NCBI GenBank assembly: GCA_964513975.1
Contig: CAZEON010000007.1
Location: 1-28,466 of the forward strand
Length of the DNA: 28,466 nt
Direction of reading: 5' to 3'
Source: CAZVBV01 sp964513975
Lineage (GTDB): Bacteria; Patescibacteriota; Gracilibacteria; UBA4473
This document shows, one piece after another, positions 16,820 to 23,540 of the stretch. The notes under the pieces are model-generated. The model was not told the origin of the DNA, made no database searches, and saw nothing but the letters and a program-made list of their open reading frames with translations. Positions within the stretch are counted from its first letter, which is position 1. Each line of letters opens with the position of its first letter. Position numbers and translations under genes: made by a program.

Positions 16820-16956
16820 TGTCATTCCGGCTTGACCGGAATCGGATAAAAACTTGGAACCGTTTTTTAAGCGTTAGCGCGAAACCGATATTTATTTTCG
16901 TTTCACTCTGAACACAGGAGGACAACTGAACCGATCCTGGGCAAGCCAGGATGACA
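16820..16956. repeat. 137-bp element with TGTCATTCCGG-type inverted ends
   Basis: TGTCATTCCGGCTTGACCGG at 16820 is mirrored, with some mismatches, by CCTGGGCAAGCCAGGATGACA ending at 16956, so the ends are inverted repeats. The interior has no open frame. This end sequence is typical of non-autonomous repeats found in many bacterial genomes. It takes up the first half of the 331-bp gap between tsaB and the SLH gene. Confidence 0.55.
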
Positions 16957-16994
16957 ATTAATATTTATTTAAGAAAAGATTGAACACATCCCTC

Positions 16995-17018
16995 TTCGAC
17001 CTTAAGCTCAGAGTCGAA
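16995..17018. repeat. GAGCTC-family palindrome
   Basis: TTCGACCTTAAGCTCAGAG followed by TCGAA. Related to 6872-6895 (inside purL) and 13447-13470. The rest of the gap to 17140 shows no gene or clear terminator. Confidence 0.55.
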
Positions 17019-17140
17019 AGGCCGATCGGAGTCGAGGACACGTTTATTGTTCAATAATGCTTAACTCTTCAACTTTTTTATTCTTTAATCCGTTTATCTA
17101 CCTTAGACGATGGTATTATATCTCTTTGAGGAATTGAAAC

Positions 17141-19573
17141 TTAAGACTCTTCTGAAAAAGAAATCACAACACTTCGCCCCCCAAAAGGGAAGAAACCGAC
17201 GATTTCTTCACTTGCACCAACCCACTCTGGTAAAAATAATACGAATCGAGAATTATTTCCTTTTTTCGCTTTCAATGAAATGTCCGCTTTTAACGTAATA
17301 TATTTTGTCTCCTGCGCATCGAAATGAAGTGAATTATGAAACGGAATTTCCACAATATCTTTTTTTACTTTTACTCTTTTTGATATTGGGGTATTTTTGT
17401 TGTTTGTATACAACTGTAATGTGTCAAAATCATTTATATCCCCTTTCCCAACTCTTCGAAATTTAAGGGATGATATTTTTGCCGGTTTTTTTCCCGCAAC
17501 AAATTTGAGAGAGAAAATTTCTACATTTTTTTGCCCAGGACTCACCGAAATCTTTTGTTGTTCTTTATCGTTATTAAAAAGAAGAAAAGATTCTTGATTA
17601 TCTGATTTTTCTTTGTGATTCACACTCTCCACAGAACTCACTACGTTTCTTTTCTGGCCAACTTCAGGTGTCGGAAATTTGTCACAAAACTCTCGAGATT
17701 TTGTACGAACACAATCAAGATATTGCTGTGAAGTATTGTTCACCAAAGGGAAATTATCACTGGCTAAATTTCTCTGTCGTAAATATCGAAACAACGCAAT
17801 AGCCACATCCTTTCTTGTCATTTCCAACCCTGGTTCTAAATATTCCGAATCTCGAAATGGGAATAATTTATATTTTTCTGCAGCTCCTGCGTATTTCCCA
17901 AACCAATGACTATCAAAAGTATCATCATAATAATATTTCATATTCCTACGAATATTGAATGTGTGTGAAATCATTTTGAGAAATTCGGCAGTATTCACTG
18001 TTTTTTCTGGTCTCAAGCGTCCATCTGGATATCCTTCCATAATCCCAAAATCAGCTGCTTTTACTACATATGACCAATACCATTCTCCTTTAATGATATC
18101 GGGAAATCTTCCATCGTCAGAAAGATTGTCTGAACGAAACCCCCAACTATTTGAAATACTGCTCGCTCCTCCTACATTTTGTGCACCAAGCACCAGAAAT
18201 TTTGCGAGCTCTGCACGCGTAACAAGACGATCTCCTTTGAATTCTCCATCAGGAAATCCTCCAATAACTCCAAGTGCATGTAAATATGCCGCGGCTTTTC
18301 CTTCTAGGGAATTTGTATCTGTGTCTGGAAAAAAATGACCATTGTTTACTACTACTTCATCCTCAAATTCATTTACGCGCACGTCATCTTCATAAGAAGG
18401 CACTGTTTGCGTAATTTGATTATTTGGAATCCGATTTTTCTTTTTCTCAATGGCAACAACATTGTTGTTTTCCATTCTTCTTCTATCGTTTATAATTTTC
18501 GTATTTCTCTTTTGGGGAATATTTTTTTTTCTTAAAATTCTATCAAAAATATTCCTTCGTGGTTGTGTATATCGTTTCTTCCTCATTTCCTTTTTTTCTT
18601 GCGTATCGTTAATTTTGCATTTCCAAATGGCACAGCCAGCTGAATTTGTCCCTGCTGAATATAACGCCTTCAAACCCCCCTCACAGAAACTAGGGCCAGG
18701 ATGATTTGCACACATTGGTTTTGTCTCCGGATTTTTTTCAGACACATTCTGAAATGATATCTCAATCTTTTTTTCCATCTGATTATTTTTTGTATTCTCA
18801 ATAATATAAGGATTCACGTATGCTTCGATTGTGTGTTTTCCTGGCACTAGATAAAAATCATGCTCTCTTGTAAGTAGCACGCTAGGATCTGTAGATTTCA
18901 ATCTATAATGGTCGGTGCCAATACTCTGTCCATCTATGTTATAACCCCACCACACCATTTCATCTGCTCTTGGGTTAACATTTAATACACGTGTAGACAA
19001 TTGTACTTTTTGCTTCCCCTCATCATTGTATTCATTGAATTTCTTAATCAGTACATCATCTACTATGATATCCCATTTTTCAATTTCCAATTCTGCCGGT
19101 TGAGCTTGAGGAAATATTTCTATTTTCTTTGTCAAAACGTTGTTATCCGTGGTGTAATCAATTATCTCTGGATTTGCGTACGCTTTGATCGTGTGTTTCC
19201 CCGGTGCTAAATAGAAATCTTCGTATTCATCCCCCTTTGTAAGAAGAACACTGAAATATGTTGACTTCAGATCAAATCGATCATTGTAGAGACTTTCTCC
19301 ATCTACTTTATATCCCCACCAAAGCACGGTATCTTCTTTTGGATTTTCATTTAATACGTAGGTAGAAAATTTTACTTTTTGTTTCCCCTCACTGTCGTAT
19401 TCATCTGTTTTTTCAACAATGATATCTTTTACAGAAATGTCTTGCTGTACCATCGAAGCTGTTACTTCTGATTCCGTTGCAGTTATTTCTGCTGACTCTG
19501 TCGCACTAAGCGCAAACCCTAAACTCGGAACACAAAGTGCTCCTATGACGAGAATTGAAATGAATTTTTTCAT
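17141..19573 (-). CDS. SLH-domain surface protein with duplicated N-terminal domains
   Basis: 810 aa. Signal peptide 1-22 (MKKFISILVIGALCVPSLGF). Two homologous beta-rich domains at about 46-155 and 165-273 share EYxxEGKQKVxxSTxVLNxNP, WWGYxxDGxS and PGKHTIxAYxNP. A four-cysteine module (C288, C297, C314, C319), a very basic linker (321-385, Arg/Lys-rich) and an acidic segment follow. Three SLH repeats occupy about 415-600 (FPDTD/GGFPDGEFKGDRLVTRAELAKF; FPDI/MEGYPDGRLRPEKTVNTAEF; and a weaker third). The last 170 residues form another beta-rich domain. SLH repeats anchor proteins to a secondary wall polymer, so it is likely an S-layer or wall-bound protein. A TGTCACA-N16-GTTAT element 31 bases upstream puts it in the predicted ECF regulon. 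Confidence 0.88.
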   Translation of the reverse strand: MKKFISILVIGALCVPSLGFALSATESAEITATESEVTASMVQQDISVKDIIVEKTDEYDSEGKQKVKFSTYVLNENPKEDTVLWWGYKVDGESLYNDRFDLKSTYFSVLLTKGDEYEDFYLAPGKHTIKAYANPEIIDYTTDNNVLTKKIEIFPQAQPAELEIEKWDIIVDDVLIKKFNEYNDEGKQKVQLSTRVLNVNPRADEMVWWGYNIDGQSIGTDHYRLKSTDPSVLLTREHDFYLVPGKHTIEAYVNPYIIENTKNNQMEKKIEISFQNVSEKNPETKPMCANHPGPSFCEGGLKALYSAGTNSAGCAIWKCKINDTQEKKEMRKKRYTQPRRNIFDRILRKKNIPQKRNTKIINDRRRMENNNVVAIEKKKNRIPNNQITQTVPSYEDDVRVNEFEDEVVVNNGHFFPDTDTNSLEGKAAAYLHALGVIGGFPDGEFKGDRLVTRAELAKFLVLGAQNVGGASSISNSWGFRSDNLSDDGRFPDIIKGEWYWSYVVKAADFGIMEGYPDGRLRPEKTVNTAEFLKMISHTFNIRRNMKYYYDDTFDSHWFGKYAGAAEKYKLFPFRDSEYLEPGLEMTRKDVAIALFRYLRQRNLASDNFPLVNNTSQQYLDCVRTKSREFCDKFPTPEVGQKRNVVSSVESVNHKEKSDNQESFLLFNNDKEQQKISVSPGQKNVEIFSLKFVAGKKPAKISSLKFRRVGKGDINDFDTLQLYTNNKNTPISKRVKVKKDIVEIPFHNSLHFDAQETKYITLKADISLKAKKGNNSRFVLFLPEWVGASEEIVGFFPFGGRSVVISFSEES

Positions 19574-19603
19574 AATTTAAATATTAAAGAAACCTTCAAA
19601 GGA

Positions 19604-19631
19604 ATAACTTTTTAGTTCTCTTTTTGTGACA
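19604..19631 (-). promoter_or_regulatory. Predicted ECF sigma promoter C, before the SLH gene
   Basis: Minus strand TGTCACA (19631-19625), 16-base spacer, GTTAT (19608-19604) followed by TCC. Expected start near 19597, about 24 bases before the ATG at 19573. Identical boxes and spacing to sites A and B. Confidence 0.65.
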
Positions 19632-19667
19632 AATTTTTGATTTTTCCTTTTTTTTTGTTTTGTGAAT

Positions 19668-19693
19668 TACCCCCTTCATTTCCGAAGAGGGTA
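19668..19693. other. Hairpin between the T9SS-CTD gene and the SLH gene
   Basis: TACCCCCTTC and GAAGAGGGTA pair with one mismatch around a six-base loop. It starts 30 bases after the T9SS-CTD stop codon, so it may end or stabilise that mRNA, but neither strand has a T-tract, so it is not a standard terminator. Confidence 0.45.
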
Positions 19694-19722
19694 AAAACAC
19701 TATCAGCATCGTTTTACTTTTT

Positions 19723-21012
19723 TCACTGTTTAAAAAATTTCTCCCGAGTTATTTCACCATTTTGCAATTGCAAATGGAGAGAATAAAGTCCAGAGGAAAG
19801 TTTTGAAACATTAATTTTTTCAGAGTTTCCCGTCCAGACAATTTGTCCGGTGGAGTTGAAGATTATTGTTTTTTCTATTTCTTTTGGTGAAGATATATTC
19901 AGCCAGTTGGTTACAGGATTTGGATAAATTGAAATTTCTCTCGATAGAGAGTTTCCTGCCTTAATAACAGAATGCCGCACTAACTCAAGAAATGATCCCT
20001 CAACCGGATTTTCGAAACTCAACAATGATCCTTCAAAAAAGACTGGAACTATTGTTTCTGTTTCTTCCGTTTTTGCTCCTGCTGAATTTATCAAAAATTT
20101 TATCGTTCCCGGTGCATGAGATTCAATAGTGCACATACGAAACTCAACTTCCCTTTGACCATTGGCAGGAATTATAACAGATAAATCATTAAAGGTTTCT
20201 TTCCCTTTAGGGTTAAGATTCCTACTGACTCCTTGTTGCATTCCTTCTACAAATACGGACACCGTGAAAGAGGTAATTTCTTCAGCACAGTTCCCAGTAG
20301 ACTCCGTATGAATTGAAAGAGAAGTATCATTCACATCTACAGAATTATTATTCGTAAGTATCGCTTTTAACGAAATAATGTTATCTTCCCCAGCGACAAC
20401 TTCAAACCCATCGGGAATAAAATCCGAACGGGTAATTCGAAGTGGTATAAGTTCAAGCCCGCCATTCAGGAAATAGTACCCCATTTCCCCCTCTGGTAAG
20501 ACATTGGGGAAATTAAGCCCTTCCGTCTGTGTCGACACATAATTCGCACCTACAATCCGAATTCTGATATTTATGTTCCATAATCCAAGTTGTATCTCAG
20601 ATTGAGAGAGGAAATTTGTTTTCCGTGCTCGAATTTCAAATTTATCTCGCTCTTCTGGTTGAAACTGTAAAAGTGCTGCCGGATAAGAATAAAATCGAAT
20701 ACATGTTGACGAAGCTTCCACCATTCCAATAGGTGTCCCTTCGTGAAACAATTGGATATTCTCTAGTGTTTGTAAAACACTAGGTGTTCCTTCGTTGTTC
20801 TCGAATGTCAAACTGATGACATCTACAGTGATTTTACCTGTATTCACCAGACCAAATCTCCCGATGACAACGGTTGTGTCCTCTGGAGTATAGTAAGTAC
20901 TATCTCCACTTTGAAACGGAACAAATTCCACTCCATACTCTGTTTGGATCTGTCCAAACATACTTCCTGTAGCCAACAGGATAATAATGGCTAAAAATTT
21001 AATTTTTTTCAT
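19723..21012 (-). CDS. Secreted protein with a type IX secretion C-terminal sorting domain
   Basis: 429 aa from ATG 21012; an in-frame start at 21072 adds 20 residues in front of the signal peptide and is rejected. Signal peptide MKKIKFLAIIILLATGSMFG, cleaved before Q, a form common in Bacteroidota. Residues about 25-340 are beta-rich with no family I recognise. The last 75 residues are a canonical type A T9SS C-terminal domain: ISIYPNPVTNWLNI, IIFNSTGQIVWTG, then LSSGLYSLHLQLQNGE and final KFFKQ. In Bacteroidota this domain directs export across the outer membrane and is cleaved by PorU. No T9SS gene is in the window and the context looks monoderm, so this is either horizontal transfer or reuse as an Ig-like domain. 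It has two candidate promoters, one of ECF type. Confidence 0.85.
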   Translation of the reverse strand: MKKIKFLAIIILLATGSMFGQIQTEYGVEFVPFQSGDSTYYTPEDTTVVIGRFGLVNTGKITVDVISLTFENNEGTPSVLQTLENIQLFHEGTPIGMVEASSTCIRFYSYPAALLQFQPEERDKFEIRARKTNFLSQSEIQLGLWNINIRIRIVGANYVSTQTEGLNFPNVLPEGEMGYYFLNGGLELIPLRITRSDFIPDGFEVVAGEDNIISLKAILTNNNSVDVNDTSLSIHTESTGNCAEEITSFTVSVFVEGMQQGVSRNLNPKGKETFNDLSVIIPANGQREVEFRMCTIESHAPGTIKFLINSAGAKTEETETIVPVFFEGSLLSFENPVEGSFLELVRHSVIKAGNSLSREISIYPNPVTNWLNISSPKEIEKTIIFNSTGQIVWTGNSEKINVSKLSSGLYSLHLQLQNGEITREKFFKQ

Positions 21013-21337
21013 AAAGCATATTTCGCCCGCTACTTTACTCACGGGACTTTGTTTAATTAAAAAAATGATCAATAATTGTCGGCTTCTTCCAAAAATAAAA
21101 TCCTTTGAATGAAGTTTAAAAATACTGAGAGTTCACCGCGCCTAAAATCGTAGTGATGCCCGAGATTCAGCACTCATTAACTCCATCCAAAAGAAGTAAA
21201 AATACGTCTGATAGTGTCAAAGAGCTGATTGCTTTTGTATTGAAACAATAAAAATCAATCAAAGCTATTTATATGATATACTGATTCCAATTTTTTGTCA
21301 ATGACTGCATCAAGGAATCTTTATACATATGATGAGA
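21013..21337 (-). other. Long leader upstream of the T9SS-CTD gene
   Basis: About 320 bases between promoter B and the ATG. Near the gene, CCCG and CGGG around TGAGTAAAGTAG form a short hairpin. A 34-codon frame (GTG 21174 region, preceded by GGATGGAG, reading LNLGHHYDFRRGELSVFLNF onward) and an overlapping 14-codon frame (ATG 21186, MELMSAESRASLRF) could be leader peptides. I recognise no known riboswitch class. An unusually long leader for this compact genome. Confidence 0.4.
21273..21301 (-). promoter_or_regulatory. Sigma70-type promoter of the T9SS-CTD gene
   Basis: Minus strand TTGACA (21301-21296), 17-base spacer, TATCAT (21278-21273). It would give a leader of about 250 bases and basal expression independent of the ECF factor. 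Confidence 0.6.
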
Positions 21338-21365
21338 ATAACTTTCGAATCTCGAATATGTGACA
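21338..21365 (-). promoter_or_regulatory. Predicted ECF sigma promoter B, before the T9SS-CTD gene
   Basis: Minus strand TGTCACA (21365-21359), 16-base spacer, GTTAT (21342-21338) followed by TCTC. It lies just past the stop of the ECF operon and points to the T9SS-CTD gene. The upstream context AAAAAGTGTCACATA is identical to site A over 15 bases. Confidence 0.65.
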
Positions 21366-21383
21366 CTTTTTACATATAACGAC

Positions 21384-21815
21384 CTATAATGACTCTTTTA
21401 AGAGTTCTAATTTCCCCTCTGCTTGTTCTAGATTCTGCTCCAATACATCCGTGTTTTTCCCTAACCGTTTTAGTTTCGTAATGATGTTTCTTAATGCTTC
21501 TATTTTTTGTTCCATAACTTTAAACTTCTCGAAATATATAGCATCAATACATTCATTGATTTTTCCCTTCTGAAGTGATGTTAGTTGAGGAGAATTAATT
21601 TGTTTTGCATTAATATGCTCCTCAAAAATGTTTTCACATTTCCTTTTCATTTTTGCTGACAAAAGATTCTCTTCTTGCACCTTTTTAAGAAGTTGTTCAA
21701 AACGTTGGTCATTCTGTGAATGATCAATATTCTTTGATTTAGTTCCTGCAAAAGCAACGTTGCTCATTGCAAAAAAAGCAAGAGAGAGAGCCGAAAACAA
21801 AAATAATTTTTTCAT
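21384..21815 (-). CDS. Secreted helical protein, third gene of the ECF sigma operon
   Basis: 143 aa. Signal peptide MKKLFLFSALSLAFFAMSNV, cleaved near AFA-GT. The mature part is charged and almost wholly helical, with a coiled-coil-like C-terminus (IEALRNIITKLKRLGKNTDV then LEQNLEQAEGKLELLKESL). Two cysteines (C60, C89) could form a disulfide outside the cell. No family is recognised. It starts 5 bp after the stop of the anti-sigma-like gene, so it is part of the same operon; a small exported helical protein there could sense envelope state or modulate the anti-sigma factor, as CpxP does for another system. That role is inference from position only. Confidence 0.75.
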   Translation of the reverse strand: MKKLFLFSALSLAFFAMSNVAFAGTKSKNIDHSQNDQRFEQLLKKVQEENLLSAKMKRKCENIFEEHINAKQINSPQLTSLQKGKINECIDAIYFEKFKVMEQKIEALRNIITKLKRLGKNTDVLEQNLEQAEGKLELLKESL

Positions 21816-21820
21816 TGTAT

Positions 21821-22333
21821 TTAAAAGTAGAGGGATGATTTTTCTTCGTTCAGATAAACGAGATCGAGTTCTTTTTTGAGAGATTCAATTTCTTCAAATT
21901 CACGATAAAATTCCTGAAAATCATTTTGAATCTCTTGAGTAAGCATTTCTGCAGTTGTTACTTGTACAGAAGACTGATGTTGCTGCCAAGACTGCCAAGA
22001 AATAACGGTAAACGCCAAAAGACCAAGCACCGGAACTGCTATCCATTGTTTCGCGCCAAACTTCCATTCTCGAAAGAAATTTTTCCAATCATTTTCTCGT
22101 TCCAAAGTATCTTCTCCTGGAATATGAAACAACATTTCGTTAAAAGATGATTTTGAAGGAAGAGGAATATCTTCCTGTGATGTTTTAATAGCTTTTATGA
22201 TGGCTAATGCCTCCTTTATCTCTGTTTTTTCTTCTGTAGAAAATTTATTAAGATCAATTTTTTCTCCTTCATGGAGAGCAAACACTGCTTTCCATATACG
22301 AGATGAACCGATATTGGATGATATTTTTTTCAT
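21821..22333 (-). CDS. Putative membrane anti-sigma factor
   Basis: 170 aa. Residues 1-90 are a soluble, charged, presumably cytoplasmic part; one membrane segment at about 97-113 (WIAVPVLGLLAFTVISW); then an extracytoplasmic helical tail rich in Glu/Gln. This single-pass layout directly after an ECF sigma gene (4 bp gap) is that of anti-sigma factors. It lacks the zinc-binding HxxxCxxC motif of the common ZAS class, so it would belong to another type. It would hold the sigma factor at the membrane until a signal releases it. Evidence is position and topology, not sequence similarity. Confidence 0.65.
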   Translation of the reverse strand: MKKISSNIGSSRIWKAVFALHEGEKIDLNKFSTEEKTEIKEALAIIKAIKTSQEDIPLPSKSSFNEMLFHIPGEDTLERENDWKNFFREWKFGAKQWIAVPVLGLLAFTVISWQSWQQHQSSVQVTTAEMLTQEIQNDFQEFYREFEEIESLKKELDLVYLNEEKSSLYF

Positions 22334-22337
22334 TCTT

Positions 22338-22913
22338 TTAAATATAAGATTTGAGATGAGAAAGGGTTTTGAGTTGTTTTATTCCCCGACATTGCAATTG
22401 ACGCACAAGTACTTCCGACTTTTTCATAATGTTTGCAATTTCTGGGTTTCCTAGACCATTCACAAAACGAAAATTAAGTGCATCCCGCTGATCGGGACTT
22501 AGTTGTTGCATCGCTTTTACAATCGCTTTTTTTTGTTCTTTTGTTTTCATTGTCTGTGTTGGGGTTTCATGAAGTTCTTCTATCCTTTCAAATACAGGAT
22601 CGTCTGCCTCAAGTTTACATTCCCTTTTTTGCTTTTTACTCAGATCTATAATTGTATTCCTTGCAACGGTAAAAAAGTACGCTAAAGGTGAAATTCCTTG
22701 ATCACAAAACTTTTCAACCGACTGAAAAACCTTTAAAAAAACAGTTTGTGTTATATCCTCCGCAGTTTCGTAATTGAGTGTTCTTTGATATACATACCTG
22801 AATATAGGAGTATAAAATTCTTCATAAAGAGCAGCGTAAGCTTCTTTACTTCCATTTTTTGCACACATCATTAAGTCTCTGGGAGACAATTTTAGAGTTG
22901 ATTCATATGTCAT
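22338..22913 (-). CDS. ECF-type RNA polymerase sigma factor
   Basis: 191 aa, typical ECF length. Region 2 at about 25-95 (YEEFYTPIFRYVYQRTLNYE, then TAEDITQTVFLKVF and ISPLAYFFTVARNTIIDLSK); region 4 at about 130-185 (LSPDQRDALNFRFVNGLGNPEIANIM and a helix VLVRQLQCRGIKQLK). Regions 1 and 3 are missing, as expected. There is no C-terminal SnoaL extension, so it is not an ECF41 member. It heads a three-gene operon with a putative anti-sigma and a secreted protein. A TGTCACA-N16-GTTAT element about 57 bases upstream, repeated before two envelope-protein genes, points to autoregulation and to the regulon. It starts at ATG 22913 with no Shine-Dalgarno sequence. Confidence 0.93.
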   Translation of the reverse strand: MTYESTLKLSPRDLMMCAKNGSKEAYAALYEEFYTPIFRYVYQRTLNYETAEDITQTVFLKVFQSVEKFCDQGISPLAYFFTVARNTIIDLSKKQKRECKLEADDPVFERIEELHETPTQTMKTKEQKKAIVKAMQQLSPDQRDALNFRFVNGLGNPEIANIMKKSEVLVRQLQCRGIKQLKTLSHLKSYI

Positions 22914-22962
22914 GGTACAGAGAGGGCAAAGAAAATGCTTACATATTTTGTCCCTTTGGAAC

Positions 22963-22975
22963 CGTTATGATAACG
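22963..22975. promoter_or_regulatory. 13-bp palindrome over the -10 box of site A
   Basis: CGTTATGATAACG (centre G unpaired) covers the GTTAT box of the sigma operon promoter. It is absent from sites B and C, so it could be an operator specific to the autoregulatory promoter. Confidence 0.35.
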
Positions 22976-22997
22976 ATTTATTTTATTTTATGTGACA
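22970..22997 (-). promoter_or_regulatory. Predicted ECF sigma promoter A, before the sigma operon
   Basis: Minus strand TGTCACA (22997-22991), 16-base A/T-rich spacer, GTTAT (22974-22970). The start would be near 22963, leaving about 50 bases before the sigma ATG. Confidence 0.65.
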
Positions 22998-23042
22998 CTT
23001 TTTTTATCTTTTTTCTTATTGAACATATTTTTTGTTCAACAA

Positions 23043-23435
23043 CTATTTCGTCAAATTATGCAATGCCCGAAGAAAAGCCTTTCGCGCTTCTTGTGATTGA
23101 TCAAAGGAAATCTTCATATCCGTTTCATGTACAATCCTATTTCGCAAATGATGGAATTTCCACACGTCGTGTTCGTTTTTAAATTTCTTTGCCACCTGAC
23201 TGAGCGTCTCTGCAGCCGTCATCTTTTTCTCTGGGAACATTGTCGCCACAGCCGCCACAAAAAGCTTGTGAGACTCCATCAGAGCATGCGCTGGATCAAG
23301 TGGATGCGTATTCTTAATCTTGTGCGAAAAAAGCGTAAACTCCTCTCTCGCGAGTTTTTTATTCTTCCCTCTCATGAGCAAGAATAATCCTCCCATCATA
23401 AGAATGACACCGAATCCAAGGAGAAAAAAATCCAT
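23043..23435 (-). CDS. Membrane-anchored HEPN-like hypothetical protein
   Basis: 130 aa. One N-terminal membrane segment (about 4-20, FLLGFGVILMMGGLFLL) followed by a basic stop-transfer stretch (RGKNKKLAR), so the rest is cytoplasmic. The C-terminal part is helical and contains WKFHHLRNRIVHETD, which fits the R-x4-H motif of HEPN domains and the LRN-x-I-x-H-E form seen in many such small proteins. HEPN proteins can be RNases or adaptor folds; here there is no second domain, and nothing links it to a toxin pair. A short inverted repeat (TTGAACA/TGTTCAA, 23019-23039) follows the stop codon. It is downstream of the PBP gene on the same strand, 105 bases away. Confidence 0.65.
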   Translation of the reverse strand: MDFFLLGFGVILMMGGLFLLMRGKNKKLAREEFTLFSHKIKNTHPLDPAHALMESHKLFVAAVATMFPEKKMTAAETLSQVAKKFKNEHDVWKFHHLRNRIVHETDMKISFDQSQEARKAFLRALHNLTK

Positions 23436-23540
23436 TTAGGGCTTGCGACAAAATAAATTGAACAAATTTTGTGAATGTTTTGTAACGATGTGTTTGGGCA
23501 AAAAAATCATAAAATGTTTGAGTTATTTTTTTGTAAGTCC

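Noticed and set aside
21013..21072. 20-residue extension before the T9SS-CTD signal peptide
   Set aside because: It would place a second hydrophobic stretch before a normal signal peptide; ATG 21012 is the better start.
22338..22913. Assignment of the sigma factor to ECF41 because of the TGTCACA box
   Set aside because: It lacks the C-terminal SnoaL-like extension, and the -10 half is GTTAT rather than CGTC.
17141..22997. The T9SS/ECF/SLH block as a Bacteroidota contig joined by mis-assembly
   Set aside because: The ECF-type motif is shared by all three loci and flanking genes show the same base use and absence of SD; promoters are not of the Bacteroidota TAnnTTTG type. A read-level check would still be useful.
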